Positions 5,809 through 12,135 of a stretch of DNA of 12,135 nt are shown here, one piece after another. The notes beneath the pieces are model-generated. The model saw nothing but the letters and a program-made list of their open reading frames with translations. It did no database searches and was not told the origin of the DNA. Origin of the DNA: Methanothrix sp. (GTDB lineage: Archaea; Halobacteriota; Methanosarcinia; Methanotrichales; Methanotrichaceae); contig JAJRAX010000178.1 of NCBI GenBank assembly GCA_028679775.1, positions 1-12,135 of the forward strand, given 5' to 3'. The translations under genes and the position numbers were made by a program. Numbering within the stretch: position 1 is the first letter of the stretch; every line of letters begins with the position of its first letter.

Positions 5809-7827
5809 TTGTCATCGCCTATCCTTGTAACCTGTGGCCTGCCCTATGCCAACGGGGCCTGTCATTTGGGCCACTTAAGAACCTATGTACCGGCGGACAT
5901 CTTCGTTCGAGGATTGAAGAAATTGAATAAAGAGGTGCTCTTCGTATGCGGCTCTGATGCCCACGGGACACCAATCGTTGTCAATGCCGAGGCCCAGGGA
6001 ATGACGCCGAAGGCCCTGGTGACCAGATATCACCAGCATTTTGATGAGGTTTTCAAAGGGATGGGCATCAACTTCGACCTCTTCGGAGACACTGACGATG
6101 CTGCCTGTCACAATCGCACCCAGGAGATGGTCAAGGCCCTCATGGATGGCGGACATGTCTATCCACGCGAGATCGAGCTGGCCTACTGTCCCAAGTGCGA
6201 GCGTTTCCTGCCTGACAGATACGTGGAGGGCGAATGTCCCTACTGCGGAAAGCCAGCCAGGGGCGACGAGTGCGATATGGGCTGCGGTCGCCACCTTGAG
6301 CCGGGCGAGATCAAAAACGCTGTCTGCAAAGTCTGCGGCGGAAAGGCTCAGTACCGAAAGCAGGTTCATTATTTCTTCAAGCTCTCCGAGTTCAAGGATT
6401 TCCTGCTCGATTATCTCCCGACACTTGGAGGAACGACCTCGGCTCGTAATTATGCAATCGAATGGGTCCGCCAGGAGCTGAAGGACTGGTGCATAACCCG
6501 TAACATGGCCTGGGGAGTCAAGTTCCCGGGACACGATGATCTGGTCGTCTACGTCTGGGTTGACGCGCCCATAGGCTACGTGGCCTTCACTGAGGAGTGG
6601 TGCGCCTCTCATGGCCGGGACTGGAAGGACTATTGGAAAGACGGGGCCAAGATCATCCACTTCATCGGCGGAGACATTGTCTACCACCACTGCATCTTTT
6701 GGCCGGCAATGCTCAAGGGCGCCGGCTACACCCTGCCCTCAGCGGTTGTGGCCAGCGGCATGCTCAAGATCGATGACAAAAAGTTCTCCAAATCAAGAGG
6801 AAACGTCATCTGGGTAAAAGAGGATTACCTCGAGCGGGGACTTCATCCCGATCTGCTGCGCTACTATCTGGCCAGTTACACGGCCCACAACAAAGAGGTC
6901 AACTTCTCCTGGAAGATCTTTGCCGACAAGGTAAACACTGAGCTGGTGGGTGCCTTTGGTAACTTCATCAACCGGGGCCTCACATTCACAGTTAAAAACT
7001 TCCAGGGAAGGGTTCCTGCAGGGGAGATCGACCGGGATGTCATGGCCAAGATTGAAGAGACCATGAACGATGTGGTGTCAGGCCTTGAGGAGTATGAGTT
7101 CAAGAAGGCTGCAGATGCAGTTATGTCTCTGGCGGACTATGGCAACATCTATTTCCAAAGCCACGAGCCCTGGAAGCTGGTCAAGACCGATATGGTTGCT
7201 GCCGGTGCAGTGCTGAAGAGCTGCCTGCAGATCTCAAAGGCCCTAGCCCTGCTCATGGAGCCAGTGATGCCCTCAAAGATGCAAAACGCCTGGAAGCAGC
7301 TCGGATTCAAGGATGCGGTGGCAGATCGACCGTTTTCCGAGGCCATCAATCCAATAGCCGAGGGAAGCCTTCTCGGTACTCCCGAGATTCTTTTCACACG
7401 GATGGAGGACGCTGCCATAAAAGAGCTGGACCGGATATTTGCTGACAGAATGAAAGAGGCCGAGGCTAAAGAGAAGTCTGGGGTGAAGGGTGCCGAGAAG
7501 AAGGGGGAGATCTCCTTTGAGGAGTTTTCGTCTCTGGACATTAGAATCGGCCAGATCAAAGAGGCCGGGGCCATCAAGGGATCAAAGAAGCTGCTCAAAC
7601 TGCAGGTTGATATCGGCGGCGAGATCCGTCAGGTGGTGGCAGGCATTGCCGAGGCCTACCCGACAGAGGAACTTGTGGGCACGCAGGTGGTCGTGCTTGT
7701 CAACTTAAAGCCGGCCAAGCTCTTTGGCATAGAGTCACAGGCCATGCTTTTAGCTGCAGATAGAGCCGGCAAAGCAGTGCTGCTACAGCCAAGGGTGGCT
7801 GTAGAGATCGGAACTAAGGTAAGATAG
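5809..7827 (+). CDS. metG: Methionyl-tRNA synthetase with fused C-terminal tRNA-binding domain
   Basis: A 672-residue class I aminoacyl-tRNA synthetase that charges tRNA-Met in the cytoplasm. The HIGH motif appears as HLGH (residues 19-22) and KMSKS as KFSKS (325-329). The connective peptide keeps four Cys pairs for two zinc knuckles: C127/C130, C143/C146, C155/C159 and C173/C176. The anticodon-binding helical domain follows. Residues about 571-672 are an EMAP-II/Arc1p-like OB tRNA-binding domain (SLDIRIGQI ... [19 protein letters not shown]), used for dimerisation and tRNA affinity in many MetRS. I prefer TTG 5809 as the start (protein [16 protein letters not shown], matching archaeal MetRS N-termini) over GTG 5800. 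The GGTG of AAAGGTG lies six bases before TTG, whereas GTG 5800 would sit inside that Shine-Dalgarno. Its TAG overlaps the GGAGG of the next gene. Confidence 0.96.
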   Translation: MSSPILVTCGLPYANGACHLGHLRTYVPADIFVRGLKKLNKEVLFVCGSDAHGTPIVVNAEAQGMTPKALVTRYHQHFDEVFKGMGINFDLFGDTDDAACHNRTQEMVKALMDGGHVYPREIELAYCPKCERFLPDRYVEGECPYCGKPARGDECDMGCGRHLEPGEIKNAVCKVCGGKAQYRKQVHYFFKLSEFKDFLLDYLPTLGGTTSARNYAIEWVRQELKDWCITRNMAWGVKFPGHDDLVVYVWVDAPIGYVAFTEEWCASHGRDWKDYWKDGAKIIHFIGGDIVYHHCIFWPAMLKGAGYTLPSAVVASGMLKIDDKKFSKSRGNVIWVKEDYLERGLHPDLLRYYLASYTAHNKEVNFSWKIFADKVNTELVGAFGNFINRGLTFTVKNFQGRVPAGEIDRDVMAKIEETMNDVVSGLEEYEFKKAADAVMSLADYGNIYFQSHEPWKLVKTDMVAAGAVLKSCLQISKALALLMEPVMPSKMQNAWKQLGFKDAVADRPFSEAINPIAEGSLLGTPEILFTRMEDAAIKELDRIFADRMKEAEAKEKSGVKGAEKKGEISFEEFSSLDIRIGQIKEAGAIKGSKKLLKLQVDIGGEIRQVVAGIAEAYPTEELVGTQVVVLVNLKPAKLFGIESQAMLLAADRAGKAVLLQPRVAVEIGTKVR

Positions 7828-7837
7828 GAGGTTTATC

Positions 7838-9574
7838 GTGTTGTTGCAGGTTGAAAATCTGTCCAAAACCTACCGGCTCAAGGACAGGGAGATAGTGGCT
7901 CTGAAAAACGTCAGCTTCGCCACCAAGCCGGGCGAGATACTGGGGCTGGTGGGAAAGAGTGGCGGCGGGAAGAGCACTCTCATGAAGATCCTGAGGGGCA
8001 TGGAGAGCTTTGATGCCGGTAAGATCCTCATGGACGGGATGGTCATCACACCCGAGTCTACTGATGATGCTAAACGGGCGCAGATGGCGATCACTTCCAT
8101 TCATCTGCAAAGGGACTTTGCACTCTGGACTGAGACCGCGCTAAAAAATGTGGTGCGAAGGGTCCACTCCAGAAAGACCGGCTACGAGGTTCTGCCCATC
8201 CCTGAAGACCCGGACTACGATGCCATGTACCAAGAGGCTCTTTACTACCTGCGTCTGGTGGGCCTAGAGAAGAAGGCGCATCACCTGGCAACGGTCCTGT
8301 CCGGAGGCGAGAAGCAGAGGCTTCTCATTGCAAGGCAGCTCTCCAAGAAGCCCAAGGTCCTGCTCCTGGATGAGCCTGCTACCATGTCCTGTCCAGCTAC
8401 TAAGCAAGAGGTACTGGATGCCATCAAGAATGTGAACCGCGAGCTGAATCTGACCATAATCGTAGTATCCCATCTGCCAGAGGTTCATGCATATCTTGCG
8501 GATAGACTGATCTGGATTGATAAGGGCGAGATTGTAGCTGATGGCAAGCCCGAAGATGTCCTGAAGAGCTTCATGTCCGGCATCGGAGAGATGCAGCCGC
8601 TTGCCGCCAGGCTCAATCCCCAGCCAATCATTCGGGTGAGGGGCCTGTACAAGAGAACATGCCTCGTGAGCACCGGAGAGGTCCTCAATGTCCTGGCCAT
8701 GAAGAATCTGAACCTCGATATCAACGAGGGCGAGATCACTTCGATCATCGGCAACAGTGGTGGGGGCAAGACCACCCTTCTAAAGATAATTCAGGGAGTC
8801 AGGTTGCCTGACGAGGGGAGCGTATTCTATCGTCTTGGCGACAAATGGGTGGACATGATGGACTACTCTCCGGAGAGGATGCTGGTTCGTCAGAATCTGG
8901 GCATCATGTATCAGGAGTTTGCTCTCTACGCCGGTGAGATGATCATCGACCAGATCTCCTATCAACTGGGCGTCAAAGGCAACGATGTCATCGAGCATGC
9001 TCGGGCCGTGGCCGAGGAGATGGGGATCAGCGACAAGGTTCTGGATGTCATCTATGCCATGACCGACATGTCTGAAGAGGATGCTAAAGCAGCACTCGAG
9101 TCCCTGGGGCTCACCCGCGATATCTTCAAGGACCTGTTCCCGCGTTTTCCCATGACTGAGGCCGAGAGGTTTGCCAGGCCCATATTCAAGCTCTTATCCC
9201 TCGATCCGGAGGTCATGTGGAAGCTGCCCGATCAGCTCTCCGGCGGGGAGAGGGTGAGGGCCTCGCTGGCTATTTTGCTTGCCGCCAGGCCGAAGGTATT
9301 GATTCTGGATGAGCCCTTTGGAGACATCGATCCCATCACCTTGCGAGAGGTCTCCAATTCCATAAAGAGGCTCAATGCCGAATACGGGACCACCATTCTC
9401 CTGGTAAGTCATCATGTCGATTTCGTAAAGGAGATATCTCACCGGGCCATTCTATTCGAGAGCGGTGCCGTCACTTTAGACGGAATGCCGGAGGAGGTCT
9501 GCAACGCCTTTTTGGCCTCATGTCATGCTCCTTATCTGAAGCGCCTGGAAGAGCTCTATGCGGTTGCCGGATGA
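7838..9574 (+). CDS. AtwA-like dual ABC ATPase (methyl-CoM reductase component A2 family)
   Basis: A 578-residue soluble protein with two ABC ATPase cassettes and no membrane segment. Cassette 1: Walker A GKSGGGKS (39-46), Q-loop Q91, signature LSGGE (154-158), Walker B D178-E179, H-loop H212. Cassette 2: GNSGGGKT (305-312), Q359, LSGGE (467-471), D491-E492, H525. A helical insertion of about 80 residues precedes the second signature. The architecture and stretches such as LQRDFALW, GDKWVDM and LFPRFPMTEAERFA fit the component A2 family, whose AtwA member supports ATP-dependent activation of methyl-coenzyme M reductase. It lacks the CxxC-rich insert I associate with classical AtwA, so it may be a paralogue with a different client; a generic ABC ATPase remains possible. 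GTG start: GGAGG (7827-7831) lies six bases upstream and overlaps the metG stop, indicating coupling. RPA follows after six bases. Confidence 0.75.
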   Translation: MLLQVENLSKTYRLKDREIVALKNVSFATKPGEILGLVGKSGGGKSTLMKILRGMESFDAGKILMDGMVITPESTDDAKRAQMAITSIHLQRDFALWTETALKNVVRRVHSRKTGYEVLPIPEDPDYDAMYQEALYYLRLVGLEKKAHHLATVLSGGEKQRLLIARQLSKKPKVLLLDEPATMSCPATKQEVLDAIKNVNRELNLTIIVVSHLPEVHAYLADRLIWIDKGEIVADGKPEDVLKSFMSGIGEMQPLAARLNPQPIIRVRGLYKRTCLVSTGEVLNVLAMKNLNLDINEGEITSIIGNSGGGKTTLLKIIQGVRLPDEGSVFYRLGDKWVDMMDYSPERMLVRQNLGIMYQEFALYAGEMIIDQISYQLGVKGNDVIEHARAVAEEMGISDKVLDVIYAMTDMSEEDAKAALESLGLTRDIFKDLFPRFPMTEAERFARPIFKLLSLDPEVMWKLPDQLSGGERVRASLAILLAARPKVLILDEPFGDIDPITLREVSNSIKRLNAEYGTTILLVSHHVDFVKEISHRAILFESGAVTLDGMPEEVCNAFLASCHAPYLKRLEELYAVAG

Positions 9575-9580
9575 TCTGGG

Positions 9581-10696
9581 ATGGACGAGCAGGTTGAAGA
9601 GATTTATAAGCAAGTTGCAGATCGGATAACTGCCGAGGAATTCCAGGCCAGAGTGGAAGAGAAGGTAGCCCTCATGGCCGGTCTGTGCGATGGCAGGACT
9701 GCTGCCATGCTCGTGGCCCGGGATCTGGGTACCGTCGAGGTGCTGACCCGGATCGGCAGCATCCGTCCAGAGATGGGCAATGTCACCTTCCAGGGCAGGG
9801 TGATATCTGTCTCAGAGGTTCGCGAGTTCCCGCGTTCAGACGGCTCAGTTGGGCGGGTCGTCAACTTAGTTTTGTCAGACGAGACTGGATCGATTCGTGT
9901 GGCTCTTTGGGATGAGAACGTTGAGCTGGTCCGATCCGGGGATTTGAAGGTCGATCAGTGCCTGAAGGTTAGAGGTCTGGCCAAGGAAGGCTACGCCGGA
10001 ACAGAGGTGAGCCTTGGCCGTGGCGGTGGCATCGAGGAGGTTGACCTGGACATCAAGCCCCGCCAGGCGGCCTACAAGATTGCCGAGATCAAGAGCGATA
10101 TGAGTGAGGTCTCTCTCGTAGCTCTCGTGGTGGACCCTGGCGAGGCCAGGGAGTTTGTGAGAAAGGATGGCGGCATTGGGCACGTTCGGACTGTTCTTTT
10201 GGGCGATGAGACCGGCAAGATCAGGCTGACCCTCTGGAACGAGCAGGCGGCCATGCCCATCGAGAAGGGCGAGACAATCGAGGTGCAAAACGGCTCTTGT
10301 CGCGAGAGGTATGGATCGCTTGAGATCTCGACAGGGGGCTACAGCACTGTCAAAAAGAGCAGCCAGAAGGTGCAGTTTTCCGAGAAAGTGGTGCCCATCT
10401 CAGAGCTGAAGCCGGGCATGATCGCAAGCGTCAGTGGTTTTGTAACAGGTCTGGGAGAGGTGCGGCAGTTTCAAAGAGATGACGGAAAAGCCGGACGGGT
10501 AGCCAATATCTATGTGTCAGATGAGACCGGTCGCATCAAGGTGGCTCTATGGGGAGACCACGTTGATTCATTGCAAGGACTGGACCTGGGATACAGGGCC
10601 GAGATCATCGATGCCCAGGCCAAGAGCGGCTGGAACGAGGAGCTTGAACTCTCCTGTGGATGGAAGAGCCGGATTACTTTCGCTCCGCCTGGATAA
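9581..10696 (+). CDS. Replication protein A-like ssDNA-binding protein with three OB folds
   Basis: A 371-residue archaeal RPA that would coat single-stranded DNA in replication, repair and recombination. After a helical N-terminus (about 1-60) come three homologous OB folds at about 66-148, 172-255 and 279-360. Each carries the same signature: EVREFPRSDGSVGRV then SDETGSIRVALW (79-110); EAREFVRKDGGIGHV then GDETGKIRLTLW (188-219); EVRQFQRDDGKAGRV then SDETGRIKVALW (293-324). There is no C-terminal zinc finger, unlike the RPA2/RPA3 type of Methanosarcina; it resembles the RPA1 type, which has four OB folds in M. acetivorans. The start follows the ATPase stop by six bases, with GGATGATC upstream as a partial Shine-Dalgarno. 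The position 34 bases before radA fits a shared role in recombination, since RPA is the substrate-coating partner of RadA. Confidence 0.9.
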   Translation: MDEQVEEIYKQVADRITAEEFQARVEEKVALMAGLCDGRTAAMLVARDLGTVEVLTRIGSIRPEMGNVTFQGRVISVSEVREFPRSDGSVGRVVNLVLSDETGSIRVALWDENVELVRSGDLKVDQCLKVRGLAKEGYAGTEVSLGRGGGIEEVDLDIKPRQAAYKIAEIKSDMSEVSLVALVVDPGEAREFVRKDGGIGHVRTVLLGDETGKIRLTLWNEQAAMPIEKGETIEVQNGSCRERYGSLEISTGGYSTVKKSSQKVQFSEKVVPISELKPGMIASVSGFVTGLGEVRQFQRDDGKAGRVANIYVSDETGRIKVALWGDHVDSLQGLDLGYRAEIIDAQAKSGWNEELELSCGWKSRITFAPPG

Positions 10697-10700
10697 CATT

Positions 10701-10710
10701 GTTAAATAAG
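10701..10710 (+). promoter_or_regulatory. Possible internal TATA box before radA
   Basis: GTTAAATAAG in the 34-base RPA-radA gap is AT-rich and lies about 25 bases before the radA ATG. It could start a leaderless radA transcript in addition to readthrough from RPA. Two copies of AGGAATAA (10712-10719 and 10724-10731) make up the rest of the gap; the second supplies an AGGA only three bases before the ATG. Confidence 0.3.
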
Positions 10711-10730
10711 AAGGAATAAGATCAGGAATA

Positions 10731-11708
10731 ATGTCAACAAAATTGCTGGAAGATCTGCCCGGAGTGGGGCCGGCCACTGCGGAAAAACTGCGTGAGGCGG
10801 GCTTCGGTTCCATTGAAGCTATTGCTGTAGCCTCACCGGGCGAGCTGGTGACGGCTGCCGAAGTTGGCGAGGCCACGGCTGCCAAGATCATAGCCGGTGC
10901 CAGACAGGCGGCTGATGTAGGCGGCTTTGAGACGGGAGATCGGATTTTAGAGAGGAGAAAGCTGGTGGGAAAGGTCACTACCAGCAGCAAGGGCTTCAAC
11001 GATCTATTGGGCGGGGGAATGGAGACCCAATCCATTGTGGAGCTTTATGGCGAGTTCGGCTCAGGCAAGACCCAGGTGGCCCACCAATTGGCCATCAACG
11101 TCCAGTTGCCTGTAGAAATGGGCGGCTTAAACGGCTCTGCGATCATCATCGACACCGAGAATACCTTCCGGCCTGAAAGGATAGCCCAAATGGTGAAAGG
11201 GTTGCCGCCTTCGCCAGACGGTCACGAGTGGGACCCGGATGAGTTCTTGAAGAACATCAGCGTGGCCAGGGCCTTCAACTCCAATCACCAGATATTGCTC
11301 GCGGAGAGCGCCATGGACCTGGCTGAGAAGGTCAAGGAGTCGGAGCGGCCCGTGCGCCTGCTCATAGTGGACTCGGTAACGGCCCACTTCCGGGCTGAGT
11401 ACGTTGGGCGCGGCACCTTGGCCGACCGCCAGCAGAAGCTGAACAAGCACCTGCATGACCTGATGCGTTTTGGCGATCTGAACAACGCCCTGATTCTGGT
11501 GACAAATCAGGTCATGAGCAAGCCGGACACGTTCTTTGGCGATCCGACCAAGCCTGTGGGGGGACACGTTCTCGGGCACACAGCAACCTTCCGGCTGTAC
11601 CTGCGAAAGTCCAAGGGCGAAAAGCGCATTGCTAAACTGGTGGATTCACCAAATTTGCCGGACGGCGAGACGGTCTTCTCAGTGACAATGGAAGGGCTGA
11701 AGGACTGA
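10731..11708 (+). CDS. radA: DNA repair and recombination protein RadA
   Basis: A 325-residue archaeal RecA/Rad51-family recombinase that forms ATP-dependent filaments on single-stranded DNA and catalyses strand exchange. The N-terminal helix-hairpin-helix DNA-binding domain covers about 1-60 ([20 protein letters not shown]). The polymerisation motif is FETG (66-69), with Gly at the last position as in some methanogen RadA. Walker A is GEFGSGKT (107-114) and Walker B LLIVDS, with D214. The conserved [20 protein letters not shown] and the loop 2 region (about 253-275, [20 protein letters not shown]) are intact. The C-terminal ATP cap ends at [12 protein letters not shown]. Length is normal for the family and no intein is present. 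It sits directly after an RPA gene, matching its biochemical partner. The start is supported by protein homology more than by its closely spaced AGGA. Confidence 0.97.
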   Translation: MSTKLLEDLPGVGPATAEKLREAGFGSIEAIAVASPGELVTAAEVGEATAAKIIAGARQAADVGGFETGDRILERRKLVGKVTTSSKGFNDLLGGGMETQSIVELYGEFGSGKTQVAHQLAINVQLPVEMGGLNGSAIIIDTENTFRPERIAQMVKGLPPSPDGHEWDPDEFLKNISVARAFNSNHQILLAESAMDLAEKVKESERPVRLLIVDSVTAHFRAEYVGRGTLADRQQKLNKHLHDLMRFGDLNNALILVTNQVMSKPDTFFGDPTKPVGGHVLGHTATFRLYLRKSKGEKRIAKLVDSPNLPDGETVFSVTMEGLKD

Positions 11709-11821
11709 ATGCAGTCCAAACCACACAATCCAGCGAAGAGATACCTTCTGTTCGCGAACACAGACAGATCTTCCTCAAGGAAATAATCAAATAGCTTGCC
11801 GATACCATGTTAAGGATGACT
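11709..11821. other. Intergenic gap before the acylphosphatase-like gene
   Basis: This 113-base gap contains a 25-codon frame starting at the base after the radA stop (11709-11786, basic, no recognisable motif), which I do not call a gene. AAATAATCAAATAG (11781-11794) is a weak TATA-like stretch at a fitting distance from the next start. No GC hairpin or T-run terminator is visible after radA. Confidence 0.4.
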
Positions 11822-12135
11822 ATGAAATTAAAAATAAAGATTACTGGTCCCAAGGTCCATGATGTGGGCTACAGATACTTCTTGATGAGCATGGCCATAG
11901 ACATGGGCCTCAAAGGCTTCTCTGCCCGCAATAGGACGGGCGAAAAGGAGCCGGAAGTAATCGCTTTGGTCGAGGGCGACGAGGAATCAATTGCAGATTT
12001 TAAGAAACTGGTTGATACCAGGAGACCTGAACGCTCTCAGGTATCGAGCATTGCCTTTGAGAACTATGCGGGCGATGTTATGAAGACAGAGAGCTATGCC
12101 CAAATTTGCTCATCAATTCAGTTGAACAAGGCCAT
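11822..12135 (+). CDS. Acylphosphatase-like protein (5' part)
   Basis: The first 104 residues of an acylphosphatase-fold protein; the frame is still open at the window end. Family signs are GPKVHDVGYRYF, where R18 matches the phosphate-binding arginine of the GxVQGVGFR motif, and GFSARNRTG, where N37 matches the catalytic asparagine. The usual DG after that asparagine is replaced by TGEKE, and the protein continues beyond the roughly 90-100 residues of a classical acylphosphatase (ending here in SSIQLNKA), so it belongs to a longer archaeal variant. Whether it hydrolyses acyl phosphates is uncertain, although both key residues are present. ATG 11822 is chosen because AAGGA (11812-11816) lies five bases before it; the in-frame ATG 11816 would overlap that site. 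It is 113 bases downstream of radA and may be separately transcribed. Confidence 0.8.
   Translation, partial: MKLKIKITGPKVHDVGYRYFLMSMAIDMGLKGFSARNRTGEKEPEVIALVEGDEESIADFKKLVDTRRPERSQVSSIAFENYAGDVMKTESYAQICSSIQLNKA

Noticed and set aside
5875..6690. A 271-codon open frame on the strand opposite metG
   Set aside because: It is fully antisense to the well-supported MetRS catalytic domain, has no recognisable motif, and long antisense frames are common opposite GC-biased coding sequence.
11709..11786. A 25-codon basic frame starting directly after the radA stop
   Set aside because: It has no ribosome-binding site of its own beyond the radA end, no motif or hydrophobic pattern, and such lengths arise easily by chance. 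Conservation in relatives would change this.
1..12135. Search for CRISPR arrays, tRNA/rRNA genes, IS ends, inteins, long tandem repeats and toxin-antitoxin pairs
   Set aside because: Reading both strands by eye I saw none; radA and metG are uninterrupted and intergenic gaps are short. A computed repeat and covariance-model scan would be needed to exclude small structured RNAs.

Overview
The window looks like chromosomal DNA from a methanogenic archaeon of the Methanosarcinales, most likely a Methanothrix (Methanosaeta) relative. The evidence is a GHMP-type archaeal shikimate kinase, an archaeal RadA with a multi-OB RPA beside it, a methionyl-tRNA synthetase with a fused tRNA-binding domain, a dual-cassette ATPase of the methyl-coenzyme M reductase component A2 (AtwA) type, TATA/Shine-Dalgarno style signals, and secreted proteins dense in N-glycosylation sequons. 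The genus is inferred from recalled protein similarity, not from a search. There is no sign of a plasmid, phage, IS element, CRISPR array, tRNA or rRNA.

Layout. (1) Positions 1-1159, + strand: a tight metabolic operon of the 3' part of shikimate kinase, chorismate mutase and PurE, with a 1-base overlap and then a 2-base gap. (2) 1161-1753, + strand: its own TATA box, a universal stress protein, and 4 bases later an unlisted 36-codon single-span membrane peptide. A GC hairpin with a T-run closes this unit and also faces the convergent unit on the other side. (3) 1803-5614, - strand: a YgjP/WLM-type zinc metallopeptidase gene preceded (5' to it on the - strand) by four genes for exported proteins. 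In transcription order these are two diverged paralogues with tandem Ig-like domains, a five-repeat TPR protein and a small conserved secreted protein. (4) 5615-5808: a divergent promoter region. (5) 5809-11708, + strand: metG, the AtwA-like ATPase, a three-OB RPA and radA, closely spaced. (6) 11822-12135: the start of an acylphosphatase-like gene cut by the window edge.

How the genes fit together. Region 1 supplies the shikimate/chorismate and purine pathways. Region 2 is probably a stress-response unit in which a soluble ATP-binding Usp protein is paired with a tiny membrane peptide. Region 3 looks like a cell-envelope locus: every product except the peptidase has an N-terminal signal peptide. 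Region 5 joins translation, probable activation of the terminal methanogenesis enzyme, and the RPA-RadA recombination machinery. The DNA-repair pair belongs together; its link to metG and the ATPase is a context observation.

No obvious new defence or mobile system is present. The most promising undescribed items are the 36-residue membrane peptide behind the stress protein, the cluster of sequon-rich paralogous surface proteins, the AtwA-like ATPase with asymmetric cassettes and no cysteine-rich insert, and a short PurE that lacks a class I active-site-region histidine.
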